DNA of 64,000 nt. Source: Motacilla alba alba (taxonomy: Eukaryota > Chordata > Aves > Passeriformes > Motacillidae). The stretch is taken from positions 24,348,286 to 24,412,285 of the forward strand of contig NC_052021.1 of NCBI RefSeq assembly GCF_015832195.1, written 5' to 3'. Below, one piece after another: positions 1 through 12,778 of this stretch. Each line of letters opens with the position of its first letter. Position 1 is the stretch's first letter. The translations under genes were made by a program, and so were the position numbers. The notes below the pieces were generated by a model. It had not been told where the DNA came from. It saw only the letters and a program-made list of their open reading frames with translations, and did no database searches.

Positions 1-3000
1 CAATCAAGCAAAACATAAAGAAATCAACAAGCCAATACATGTGCATAAAATATTATAATGAAAACTTCGGCAGACAGAGACCAAGTGGGAATAAGATGGA
101 ATGGAAACAGAGACTAAGCAACTGCCAGAGTCAAGAGCAATTAGCTCACAGGTGGGAGGGCAGTGAACCATGGCTGGGCTGGTGTTAAAGGGGCTATTAG
201 AATTACATGCTCCTACTTCTGTTCTGTTTACTTAACTGCAGCTATTTGCAGCGCCAGCAGAATCCTTCAGCTTTTCCTAAAACTAAAGCATAGTGTTTGC
301 ACAATGAAAGAACAACAAACTAGCAAAAAAAGACCAGCATCTAGAAGCAATACAAGTCAAGTTCACAATAACAAATCTACAGTTCCCAACACATAAACAA
401 CTTAGCAATAAGCAAGTCTATGATCCAATACAAGACAATTGTTTGCCGTGCATTGTGTGAATGTGCAATATTCAGAGAATATGTCTGTGTCAAGTATTCA
501 GGAACTGTCAGGGACAAATGCAAACAGTATTTTAAAGAATTAGGAAGAATGTACTAAGAGTGTTCCTTCAATGCATTTTTTAAATACTTTACTTAGGCTC
601 TCCATTTTGTAAAATCAGTGGAAAAACACACTCAACATTCCTTTGTGGAATATATTCTAAAGATGCTCTGAACACACACCCATCTTTTCATGAAAACCTT
701 CCTGATATGGTAACCGCCCCTTGGGATTCCTCCACCTAAGCTGACGAATTCTCAGTTTAATTACCTACAGCACCAGTTTGAACATGGCTGTGGGACATAA
801 TTGTGGAGGGAATCTTGGAGTACAGCTGCACTAATTCTAGTAATGGCTTTAAGAGACCAAAACACTGAAGGCTGCATCTTCTACACAGCTGCTTCCCACA
901 AAAAAACCACTTGAGCATTCAATCTTATCTCACTTTACTTACCTTTCTTCTGCCCACATTATGCAGATGAACAAAATTCTTACAAATTGATTAAATGAAA
1001 TTAGTTTTGATATAAAATCATCAATTCCCATGAAATCACCTAAGCTAAGGATGAAAATGGCCCATGTGGTTCTGCTGTTTAAAAAATAAATGCAGCAATA
1101 ATTAACAGCTGCAATGGAGTTTGTCATGGTAACCTCAGAGTGTGAGGTTTGATCCTCCACATCTGGATGGTAAATCATTGCAACTTCTCTGTCGTATCTG
1201 TGGGGATCGTTCTTGTACATAGGTTTATTTTAAAAAGTAAATCCTTCTTTGTAAGGAATATGTATGAGCCACATCTTTCTTATTTTGTTCCTCCTCAGTG
1301 GTATTGCTCCCATTCTCCTGGTAACACACCCAAAGTTATAAAAGTGCATCACTGAATGACTTCACCTCTCTGGCCCACTCCTGAGGCTTGGCAATATGCA
1401 TGGCAATCAATCTTTGGTGGACTAGAATTTATATTAAAAGGAAAACTTATTGATTGTTTAGCTTCTTGAGGTTCTTTCAGCTTCTCCACTGCCTGGTGGA
1501 CTCTTTAGAGTGCTGTACCTCAGGCTAGCTGTCTGGTGTCAAAGTCAGACTGCAGGTTTGACTGTGAAAAATCTAGAATAACGAGGCTGGCAGAGCTGAT
1601 GGAGATCTGGCTGCAGCACTGAGCACAAAGGGTAATTTCTTCATTTGCAGTTTCACTGGCAGTGCTATGCAGGGATTCTGCCAGCATAAGCTTGCAGCAT
1701 CTCTCTCAGTCTTGGCTTTTGAGATGCATTTGCACTTCTTGCCTGCAAGATGTACCCATGTTTACCTGAGAAACTGGACATAGGTAAGGAGAGCTATTTG
1801 TTTGTACTAAACGGAACTTAAAACTCCTTGAGAAGGCAAAACACCAAGACCTTTCAGTAACAGATACTGGCACAAACATTCTCTCTGGAGAAGAGATCAA
1901 CCTCTCGTTGTCATTTCTCAGCTCTGCCTATTGTTCTTTGTTTGTTTGTTTTTGGTATTGTTAAACAGATCTTTTGAAAATCAGCAGTTACAGCTAGGCA
2001 CATAAACTGCTTAGGCAAAGTAGAAGTAGCTCTTGCATTATAGTAGTATTTGAGAGAAAGCAGGTCTCTAGGTTTGGGAGAAAACCTTCGGACTAGGAAG
2101 TGTTAAACCAGAGCATTTCACAGCTTCTAGGCTTGATTTTACATAGTTAGAATCCTGCTTTAAGGGAAAAAAGTCTGACCCAGAATTCCTCACTGAGATG
2201 GAAAAGAAGCATATCACCAAACAGTGTAAACTGTAGGGAGTAGATGATGATATCCGTGATTAATCTTTGCACCCACATGTCACACATGATTAAGTAGAGT
2301 ACACCCATATATGCACTGCTGATCCTGGAAAAATGAATCCCACATATGACTTCCATCATGTGAACAGTTTTAAGACTATCCATACCCAGTTTCACAGTCT
2401 CAAGAACAGGCAGGGTATACACCATGTAAAATTTAAGAGTGGTCTATCTGCTCATCTAAATCCTGAGGAGCCTTTCAAGAGGAAACTTGTCAGTGCATAC
2501 CCTTGTGCTGAGTTACCACCATGCATTTAACAGTGATGAAATTGCTTATTCTGGCATATATTACCCATGAAATGCTTGTAATTAACTCAAGGAAAAAATG
2601 CACTAAACTTTAAAGCATCAAAACCAGAATAACTCTTTCAGCTGTGAATGAACTGCAAGATTTCTCATTTCAGGAGCGTCATGTAATATGGTATGGCATG
2701 GCTGTCATCAAAGAGGCTGATGACAAAGAGAGCTTGTTCAGTGTCTGTTGATGTGTGTGGTGGAGGTCACTGCAGCCAGGACACAGACTTGAAGTTACCT
2801 GGGTTACTGAAGGGAAAACATCCCATCAGTTAAAGCAGGTGGCATTTGCTAGCTTGGTTCACTTATTAGCATCAGTTCAGTGTTCCTGCACTCCACTTAA
2901 GACAAATGTTCTTCACCCAAAATACAGCTGCCATAATATGTTGAAAGGGAGACTGGTGGCTTTCCCACACAGTGCGAAACACACTCGTGCAGGCAGCTGC

Positions 3001-6000
3001 AATTCCAGTATCCCCAGCACTACATTAAATAATTCCATTAGCTGACTCCATATTCCACACTTCCACTAAAGCTCCATCAGGACAGCAGAGTTCTGCTTCC
3101 CTTCCGTTCAGCAGGAACTTTCTCAATGACTTCAAATGTCACAAGGGCTAAGCTGCCCTTCCACAGTAAGACAACACAATGACAGTAAAAATAATATAAC
3201 AATAATCATTAGAACCCACAGAGTTGTAAGAAAATATTACACACTCATCAGTAAAGCTTTCTGTATACTTCTGAATACTTTCTGTACACTTCTGTGTAGA
3301 GAAAGAGACTTAAAACACAGTTATTTCAGATAGGGATATGAGTAGAAAATTTGCACTGAAATTGCTTTGGAAATGATTGGAACAAAAGCAATACAGGTCA
3401 TAAACACTGAAAAATTTATTTTTTAACAAGCCATGACTAGCATAAACAGGATATTTCACTGAAGAAAAAGGGAGAAGTCAAAGAAGCTTCACTGCCCATT
3501 TTACTTGGTAAAGGAAATGGCACTGAAGACAATTATGTTGTCTTCCCTTTAGCTGAGTATTTTGGGAGAAGGGGTGATAAAAGAGTATTTATTGAGTTCC
3601 CATTGTTTTTGAGTATCTTAAATCTTTTGAATTTTAAGAATTTGCCTCAACCTTTACATTAAGAAGAGACAGTTTCACATCTGTTCACAAATTCTGGTGA
3701 ATTGCCAGCCTCGCAATTCTGAGGTAGTTGTCCTTAGTTATGTGATTTGGTTTGCATAAATACTCCACAGACACATCCCCCATCTCACAACAATCATGCA
3801 CACGTGAAACTTTACACTGGTCATTAACCGTATGGAGACCGGGAGAGAGCTTTAAGCCAGCTCTCACTCACTTGTGAGCCTGATTTGCCACATAAGATGG
3901 TGGTAGTGCCTGATAACACTGCCACATTGAAATCCCAGCCCTCTAGATATGACTTTATTCTCAGCAGTATAAGAGATGGAAAACTGCCATGAGTACTTTA
4001 ATATTTCATCCTCAGGAAAAGAGTTCTAAAATTTTACTTTATAAGGCTTTCTCTAGCCTCAGGTAAATGATCTAATTCATTTCCAGGGAGGAAGTATATT
4101 TTTAAATCTTGCCTGCTGATGCTGCAGTTTGGTAGGGTGTGCTCGGCAGAATGGTTATTCTAAAACAAAAAAATAACCAGTGGTGCTGCTGAGGTGATGA
4201 CGAACACTAGTCACTCATGTCTGCACTCAGAGCAACAGGGAAACCCCCATAAGTTCAGGAAATAGAAGAAGTCTCCATCTCTACTTACATGCTTACTGGA
4301 TGACTTGTTTGGTACACCAGTTTAATCCACTGGGTCCCACCAAGGCCTCCAAACTATAGGTAACTGCTCAGGGCAGCTTGTCTGCACTTGCAAATAAACC
4401 ACGCTCACTTTTTCTGCTTCACCAATTCCAGCAGTACAGATAAATGTGAGCAACCCAAGAGTTATGTGCACACAGCACAGAGTGAGCTCTTATAGCCAGT
4501 ATGTGAGAAAATGAAACAACTCTTCAAGCTCTGGCACAATTCAAATATTTTTAACACAAAAATGTGCTCCGACCATCAGAGATGGCAAAAGCTGTACCGG
4601 AGACTAGTTTGAGCAAGGGCTTAGATTTAAAAGGCTTGAATTTTCTTAAAATAATGATCAACCAGTTCTCCAGCAAAGACAAGAACATTGAAGGTCTGTT
4701 TATTGTTTCCTTTGTCTGCTAAAGTCTCATAAAGACTTCATACTGTAATCTTTGACTTGTTATGTCAGAGAAAATCCCAGAGACACAGAAATAAAAGACA
4801 ATTGTATGCCGACCCATTTTGTTAGCTCTGTGCCTCACCCACTTGGTTATTCACACACGCAGCAGTGAGAAGTATGTCGCTCATCTCACCTGGCTCTTAC
4901 ATTATCTTTTGTAATGGCAAATTGCAGTGCCCCTCAGCTACAATAAATCCAGGCCATTTTTCTTTTCAAGACAGGTACATCAAAAATTGCAAGCCACAGA
5001 TGTAAAGCAAAGGTAAAGGCAAAAAAAAAAAATTACTTTTTGGTTCAGCTTATGCTGATGTCATGCTAGAGACTTTACTTTTAGTTACTGGGCATTTGCA
5101 CCATTATGAGAGCAGAATCCATCTCCCAAGGACAGGTTTTGTTGTAGTAGACTGGTTTTACTCCAGCTGGTCCATATAGTCCTTCCCTTGGTATATTTAC
5201 ATGGCTATAAGCAAGTCAGAACATCTTTAAGAGAAGAGAATTGCAGCCAGCAAAACCGCAGCCCTAGGCTGATGCAGAAGTGGGTAGGGTTTTAAAACTT
5301 TCTGCAGCAGTTAGTGGTTAGGCACATAAAAGCACCCCACCCTCCTGCCCCAGGCAAGAGAGAATATGCAGACAGTGCAGAGTGTTCCTCATGCATCAGG
5401 ATCCATCACTTGGCTTTAAACAAGATCAACAGATTTCAGAAAAATGAGAGAAGGGGTAATACATACGTGCCTTAAGACATAGTATGTTGACTAACATCCC
5501 AGATACTCAGTGACAATGTTTAGGGGCAAGAGGCCTGGTTGTTGTGCCCAGCAAACTGTTAAATGGAAGTCTTGTGATGCTCCTGACACTCTACAAGAGA
5601 AGAACCCATAAAGCTCAAGCTGGAGTTTCTAAACTCAAAGCCAGTATCATTTACTATTACTTTCCATTTTGGCTTTGCTACCACGACGATGCCCATAGGG
5701 GGATTAAAACACGTCACTGTCCTGAGAACGCTGATGTGTCAGCCCCAGCGCTCTGCTGGTACCACAAGATTACTGAGAGGGTACATAGATAATATCTTTC
5801 AACTGTGCAGCCAAACTGGTGTACACTTGGAAGAAAAAATAATCTGATCATTAAAATGTCAACACAGAAATACCAAAGAAAATAAAATCAAGGAGCACAT
5901 TTTCCTTTTGGTTCCTTGGGGAAACTAATTTCTCTGAAGGGAAATGGTGTGTTCAGCAAATAGAGATCAATAATTTTATTACCCAGTGCACAATTTCCTA

Positions 6001-8261
6001 CACTTTTTTTCAATTGTTTTGCTTACCCCAAACTATTCTGATCACAAGAGGAATCAAAGAAATCAAACAATAGCATTACAGTGCTTAATAAACACTGAAT
6101 TGCAATGAATGTGCTACTGTGTGCACACACTGGTGATCTTAGCTGAACAGCATGAGAAACACTCAGCAGTGTGCCATAAACATGCCAGAATCAATGACAC
6201 ATGGATAATCTCTTTTCCCCAAGGGAAACAGATGAGCAGTTTTTGAGAGGAAGGTTTCAGTCTGAATCTGGTTTACCAATTGAAGAAAACATAATATCCA
6301 TGACTATTGTGTTTCTGCAATAGAAATACTGGATAGTCACAGGATAGTGCCTGATGGCACTCTGGTTCCCAGCTCTGTCAGGAGCTTCCAGCCAAGTGCT
6401 GGGAGTCATGTTTTTGCAGCACTCTGTAAACACCAGGTAAATTCATAGGTAAATGGAGTAAACACAGCTAAACACTTAATGCCAACCTGAACAAGATCTT
6501 TTCCTAGAGTCACTGCCCTGATGGCAATATTTCCTTTCCCCTACTCTAGATGTAGCACACTAAACTCACGCACCCAACGTGTGGCTCCATCGCTCTGTAT
6601 TCCCAGTCCCAAATAATCTGTCATCTCACTTGGGGTGGGGCATACGGGCGTTGCTCTAATTAAGTGCAATGATAATGCACAGGATGACTTTTTCATGTGT
6701 TATGTTCCTGTAAAATCTTACTGGAATCTCACCTGGCAAATGATCTTAAAGCTCAAACTTTCTGTTTTTCTTGTGCAACTCATCTGTTAACATGTCTGTA
6801 CAACAGAGCATGAGTAATTTAAAGTAGGGAGCATCCTTGAGATTGAAGGAAATACCCTGTGAACTTGGAGACATGCCATCACAAAGCTCCAGAGTATCTG
6901 AGATCCAGCCCTCTTGATAAATTTGCAGCAGAAGTTCTATTAGCACTTTTGCTGTTGCACTCAAGAGTCCATTTTTGACATATTTAAAAATTAAAATCTT
7001 TATGACATTAAATTAGCTGAAGGTTTAAAAAAGCAAACTCAAAACCCAAAAAAGAGGCAGATTTAAAAAATGCTTCCAAACTGCCTCAACACTTGGGGTA
7101 TTGTTCAATGGGGTTTTTTGGTAGATGGTTACAAAACATAGTACAACACCGCATAAATTAAATTCCCACATTTGCTACTGAAAATATTATTTCTAAATCA
7201 ATTTCACCCACAGATAAAATCATATACAAGGTGTACTCTAAAGGCCCAAGTCCTCAGGTTTCCCAACAAAACTTTTTGTAGATGGGTTTTGAATGCTTTG
7301 ATACATTTTACTGTAGGGAGTAAAAGGTTGCTATCATCCCTGTCAAATTCTCTTTGAATTCTGTGAATCTATGAAAACTCATGGTCAAAACCTTAGCAAC
7401 TGCTAACAGGTTATCACACCTACAACACTCAATGCTTACTCACCTCTCAGCTCCAGACTCTCTCTGGTCTCAACAGAGATAGGAGTTACACAAGGTGAAG
7501 AGAAAATAGTGTCCTCATCTGTAGCAGTGAGGAGGAATCAGGCAGGAAATTATTGCAGTCCTAACACACAAGCTAAGGGCATGATCCAGCGAGAGCATGT
7601 GGGTGCCTGCACCCCACGTGCAGCTCTCAGCACAGCTGTGTGAGGCATCGAGGCACAGCTTGGGGCCCTTCGGCTGTGGGCAGTGCTGGAGGAACCACTG
7701 GGACACCATCCCTAAGGGCTGGGAGCTGTCATTGCTATGGCTTCCTCAGCTCATTCTGTCAGTCCTGACAGTTACAGCTGAAAAACATTTTGTACAAATC
7801 AGTTTTGAGAAGAGTTAATCCATATGGGGAAGCCAGGTGTGCAGCTGACAGAGACAGGAAGGTCACTCTTACTTCAGCAGCGCCTTTGAGCGTCAGGTAG
7901 CTCTATAATCCTGAACTGCACAGTGCAGCCACAGCTGGGATTGCTCCCTGTCACAGTCACAATCTCTCTGTTCCTCCAGTCAAATTTCTTCATTTTCTCT
8001 TCTTTGCCACAACCATGACAGTGCTGCTCAGGTCACACAGCTCCCAGCGAGTCCCTCAGTTACACTTTTTCCCCTTATGTGAGGAGACAGTTCCTGGGAT
8101 AAAGGCTTTTGCAGCTTGAGTTGGAGAGTTGTGGTTCCCCTGGCTGTGACAAAAGGGCCTCCTGTGCTATACATGGTGGGGAAGACTCCATGCTGAGGCA
8201 GAGCGCCCCTGCCTGGCACAGGGGCATTTGCAGGGACATTGTTTTATTGTCCACAGCTAGG
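1..8261. other. Intergenic stretch upstream of SFR1, no gene recognised
   Basis: Both strands were read. Only short open frames occur, and none has flanking splice signals or a sequence I recognise. In mammals the neighbour on this side is COL17A1, transcribed away from SFR1. I looked for its 5' coding exons on the minus strand and saw none, so it probably lies further left. Small features are a (TTTG)n run near 1935-1953 and an A run near 5020-5032. No tRNA or other RNA gene was seen. Confidence 0.6.
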
Positions 8262-8480
8262 CCAGGGAAGGTTTAGGTTGGTCACTAGGAAAAATATCTT
8301 CACAGAAATGGTGAGTGGAATTGGAACAGACTGCCCAGGGAGCTCCTGGAGTCACCACCCCAGAAAGCATTTATGACTGAACGTGGCACTTGGTGCCATG
8401 GTCTAATTGACATGGTGGTGCTGGGTCTTAGGCTGGATTCGATGATCTTAAGGAACTTTTCAGCTAACTTATTCTGTGAG
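8262..8480 (+). repeat. CR1-type LINE, 3' fragment
   Basis: The stretch reads like a decayed CR1 3' end: a 'ggtttaggttggtcactagg' block, 'ctgcccagggagctcctgga', 'ggctggattcgatgatctta', and a terminal 'attctgtga'. It is heavily 5'-truncated and has no coding potential. It directly abuts the CpG-rich promoter of SFR1. Boundaries are approximate because the 5' side is diverged. Confidence 0.8.
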
Positions 8481-8629
8481 GTGACACCTGACATCGGCCC
8501 GGACCCCAGCCATGAGTGGCGAGCCCACGCTGGCCTAAGACACAGCACCGCCTGGCAAGCCCATATGCAACAGGAAAGTCTACGAGGTCCCCGAGGATGT
8601 CCCGCGTTTCTCACTGGCGGAACCGGGAC

Positions 8630-8940
8630 GGGCACCGGTACCATGATGGCGAGCTCCCTCAGGCTCCGCGCCCGCCCCTCAGCCCCTCAGCCCCTCAGCG
8701 CCTCCCGCCGCGCGCAGGCGCGAACCGCTCGCGCCGCCCGGGCACGCGCGGCGCGCAGGCGCGGCACCGCCCCGGCCCCGCAGCGGGAGGTTGGAGCGCT
8801 GAGGGCAGCGAGGGACGGAAGGGCGCTCCCGCCGCGTCCTTTCCTCCTTCGCCCGCGTCCTGCGGGGTTTGGGCTCCCCAGGGTCCTCCCTTCGCTCCTC
8901 AGCCCTGCGGGTCGGTGCTGTGGCTGCATTTTTGGGGTGT
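8630..8940 (+). promoter_or_regulatory. CpG island, probable SFR1 promoter and first non-coding exon
   Basis: This is a sharp block of dense CpG in AT-rich surroundings, upstream of the SFR1 coding exons. It contains two copies of CGCGCAGGCGCG (8711-8722 and 8752-8763), each one mismatch from the NRF1 palindrome, and no clear TATA box. Island promoters with NRF1 sites are common for housekeeping and DNA-repair genes. The first exon must be non-coding and splice to the acceptor before 10592. Its end is not certain; a strong GTAAGT donor at 9192 is one candidate. The start site cannot be fixed from sequence. Confidence 0.7.
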
Positions 8941-10591
8941 AGCACCTCAGAACGAGCTCCACGGCTCTGTGGCCGTGCTTATGGGCTGCCCAGCGTTCAT
9001 CCTGCTTGTCTGTCTGCGGGTGGAAAACTAGCAAGGCAAAAGCTTGAGTGTTAATGGTATTGTGTTAATAGAGTGTTAATAGAGCCTTTTGTTGTTGAGA
9101 CAGTAAAAGGAGTGAGTGCCTTTATATAACGTAGCTATAAGCAGGAAAACAGAGGACGTAGTTACAGACGTATCCAAAGTGCAAAAGTCAAGTAAGTACC
9201 GAAAAGCAAAATTGTCTTTTCCCCTTCTAACTCAAATTTTCTTTACTTGCTGGACAGAACTTTTTGTGCGGTGACCGACATTACTAATTGAGAATGCCAA
9301 GGATTTTTAGCCGAAGATATAGGAAAAGGATTTTAAGAGTGCAGGAGATCTGTGTGAATATGCTGCCAAGTAACAGCATTAGCAAACCAGCAGAAAAAGT
9401 ATTAGTTATGGTCTTTTAAAAACGAATTTGCATTAGAAAGTAAAGGCAGAGAATCGTAGGACTGCTTGCGTTTTTTAAAGCTATCTCTTAAAATTATTTT
9501 GCTTCTTGGAGAGACTTACTACATATTTGTGTTATACAGTGTGCATAACAATGATGTTGCTTTTTTCTAGGCTCTTCCTTACAAAAAGAAATAATAGTAT
9601 TAAGCTTCGATTATATTTGATGGATGCCGTGGGCTTCCTGTTTAATTGATAGATTGCTAAAATACCCAATTAACTAGACTCCTTACTAAGGCCTGGGTTT
9701 TTTAATCGAGTACCATATGTTCAATTTTGAACAGCTGGGGGAAGGAATGTTGACTTCTAAGATAAATGAGGTCCTCCATCCTTTGGTATCAAGCCAGGAA
9801 CACCAGGGTTGCTGGGCTATTAAGGCTTTGGCATACTGAAGCTTTGGCAGTTTTCATCTGTGAAGAGGAAGCCCCTTGTGCCAGCCCTGTGTTGCCTAGT
9901 TTTGGTTTGCAGGATTTAATTCTTGAGAGGCTTCTGTTTCAAAACTCGTAATTGCAATTTGCAGGTGAGTGGAGGTATAGCTGTTGATTTTCCAGCTGCA
10001 TTCTGGTCATTAGTTAGTGGCTCACAATTGCTAAATGAAATTAAACATTGCCAAATCGATTTGAAGTTGGTTCGTGCTGGGAGGTGTGACTTAACCATTT
10101 TAATTAAGGTGCCTTTCTGAGTGAGCTTGGGATGTTTCCTGTTAATCAAAACTTCCACCTGTGTGAGTAATTACTTTTTTAAGCAGCACCCCCTGAAGGA
10201 TCAAATGAGACTGGATTGTTTTCAGAAACCTGGATACCCAATTATATTCTTCTATAGAAAAGATTAATTGTTTATATTTGTGGACAACAAAAACCTTCCT
10301 GGCTCCACAGAGCTTTAGGAGTGAGGGAAAAAATAATATATAAAATGGATAGGAAAGGACTTTATGGCAGTTAGTAGTGTCATGCATCCTCTCAAAGAAA
10401 AGCTGCTCACAAAGCAAGATGCTGCTCAGCACATGGAACAGTTGTGTAACTTACACAGATATCCTTTTTGAACATGCCCATTAGAAAATAAACTTAGAAT
10501 TTAATATTAGGGCTTTTTACTGATTTCTGCAGCCAAGGGCTCATTATAATCAGGTGACAATGACACCATAATTCATTCTGTCATTTAACAG
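8941..10591 (+). other. SFR1 5' region: probable first intron
   Basis: Non-coding DNA between the CpG island and the first SFR1 coding exon. It holds a possible first-exon donor (GTAAGT at 9192) and ends in the acceptor 'tgtcatttaacag' just before 10592. No repeat family or other gene was recognised. Confidence 0.5.
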
Positions 10592-10611
10592 AGACAGCTA
10601 TTCATCTCGAG

Positions 10612-12520
10612 ATGGAAGAGTCAGTGTTGGATAAATTGCCATCTTTGTGCAGTACGCCAGAGGATTCTGGGGCACCACCTGCACAGGGGACTAGTTCAGG
10701 GAAACAGGTATGGAAACTTCCTACTTTTCCAATAATGTGATTGTTCATAATAACAGAAATGCTGGTGAAATCATCCAGGAGTCAGAAGTCACTGAGATAC
10801 TGCTTGCTGGAAGGCCAGAGACAGGCACCTTATACCTCTAGCTATGAGGCTGTGCAGGTAAGGAATGTGCCTGGGGTACTTTGCTCTGAAAATGCAGATG
10901 CTTGCTGTGAATACAAAGTGATAGAGCAACATAACACAATGTCATACTAATAAATTTAAATACTGTATAGGGTGTCTGGTGGATTTTTTGCTTCTTTCTT
11001 TTAACCTGTCATCTTCAGTTTTCTCAAATCCTGGTTTTCTGGGTTGCTGTGCATGCAGGATGACTTTCTGTGGCTTCTGCCTGCAGTGGAACAAAGTACA
11101 ATGCTTTCAGTTTGTATATTCTCCATAGTGCTTTATCCTGGGATGTGAAATGGTGATTCTGTCACACTCAGCATCCAGGTCTATGCAGGACAGGCCTGGT
11201 TTGAAAGTATTCCATAACTAATCCCTCACTCCTATATTTTAGTGCACTTCTGTAAATAAAAATGTTAGACAGAGATTATAAAAAATAGTTATTTTGAAGA
11301 ACAATCTTTTTAGATGGTTGTGAAGTATCTCGAAGCATGAAGAGGTCAAAATTATACAGGTATTTCTAATATGTTCTAGAATACAGATGTATAGGATGAA
11401 TCAGCAGGAAAAATAACCCTTACCTTCATTAAACTAGAGGGGAAATTGATAAAATAAAGTTAGCCAAGTTGAAATATGCCATATTTATTTTACACAAATA
11501 CTAGATGAGTAAATTTGCCTCAATAGAATACAGGATTTTGTCCAAGAAAATGTGGAGCTACACCTTTCCATATCTTGCAGCTGTGTGTGCAAATACATGT
11601 GAAAGGAAGAAGTTGACTTTGTTTAAGTTTTTGAAGGCTATACAGAGAATTAGGAAGTCTGGCTTTACAATGATAGTTAAATATATTACATATTCTACGT
11701 AAATAATAATGATTGGTAAACAGTTATTTAAGATTTGGTAAAAAATTTAAGAATGTTCTGACCACCTGGGTTTTCTGGGTTTATTTATTTTGTTTTTTAG
11801 CAAATGAGTGCAGCTCTGAGGGAACGATTAAGGAAAACAAGACGTTCATTTAATGCCAATTTTACAGTGGCAAAGCGGCTCAAAATAGACACTGAAGAGA
11901 AAGACACTGCTGGTGCTGCCACGGGGTGCTTGCCTGAGACAAGTACAGACTGTTCCAGATTACAAGATAGTTCTGAAAACCTGGAAGGAAATGGCACTGA
12001 ACACACATGTTTCAAAAGACCCTCACAGGAGAGTGATCCCTGTGGATCAGCAGAGAATTCAGATGTGCTACAGGTTGATCTTGGTCAGCAGCAGTCCCTT
12101 GAAGAGAAAGTAAAGCTGGAGAAACAAGTGCAAGAGAAGGAAGAGCTACTTCGTAGGCTCAAACTGGTGAAGATGTATCGATCCAAGGTCAGGCAATACT
12201 TACTGTTTTTTTTACTGTGGTGCTTGTGTATTGTCTCAGTTTAAGGCATTTTATAAGAATATCTGCAGGGTATCAAAACCCTCTTTATGTCAGCAGATGA
12301 TGACTCGTTTTGTTTGTCCCAATTTCAGAACAACCTTTCTGAGCTGCAGGCTTTGATAGTGAAGTGGAGAAGTAGCACCCAGCTGATGCTGTATGAGCTG
12401 CAGTCAGCCTTTTCTGCAGATGGCAAGAAAGTGAGTCTCACTCAGCTCATCGACACTTTTGGGTTAGAAGACCAGTTACTGCACTACAGCAGAACAGAAG
12501 AAGATTTTGTAGATGCATAA
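10612..12520 (+). CDS. SFR1: SFR1, SWI5-dependent homologous recombination repair protein 1 (three coding exons)
   Basis: Coding exons are 10612-10707, 11801-12187 and 12329-12520, all joined in phase 0, giving 224 residues (human about 245). The exon with the ATG follows a 'tttaacag' acceptor, so the 5' leader is spliced. The N-terminal 32 residues are acidic and proline-rich. Residues 39-49 ([11 protein letters not shown]) are basic and conserved in the family. Residues 133-161 form a Lys/Glu/Leu-rich coiled coil. The end has the family hallmarks [10 protein letters not shown] and [21 protein letters not shown]1 is known to bind SWI5; the complex stabilises RAD51 and DMC1 filaments in the nucleus and stimulates strand exchange. 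It is convergent with CFAP43, as in mammals. No frameshift or stop interrupts it. Confidence 0.95.
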
Positions 12521-12570
12521 TCTACAGCTGCAGAGCTTTCTTTGCACAGACACAAAAGCAGAAAAGACTT

Positions 12571-12778
12571 AATAAATTCTGATTGTGTCAGAAGTGTTGG
12601 TCAGATGATGGACTTTATGCTTTGGAGTTAGGAGGTTTTCTCCAGAGGTACTTGTAAAGCTGTGTGCATACATACAGTAGGCACTGTAAAAGGCATTACT
12701 TAATGGAAAAAAATCAAACTGGTGATATCCTGGAGAATCTGGCTTAATGACTTGGTCAGTGAATTTTTATTTAATAAA
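12571..12778 (+). terminator. SFR1: SFR1 polyadenylation signals
   Basis: AATAAA occurs at 12571-12576, about 50 bases after the SFR1 stop codon, and again at 12773-12778. Use of either would give a short 3' UTR that ends well before the opposing CFAP43 transcript. Which one is used cannot be told from sequence. Confidence 0.6.

Noticed and set aside
1..8261. COL17A1 5' exons
   Set aside because: Expected from synteny, but no stretch on the minus strand matched the start of that protein with splice signals.
8300..9034. Long overlapping open frames on both strands around the SFR1 CpG island
   Set aside because: GC-rich sequence lacks stops by composition. The frames give Arg/Ala/Pro-rich products on both strands and include part of a CR1 copy; none resembles a protein.
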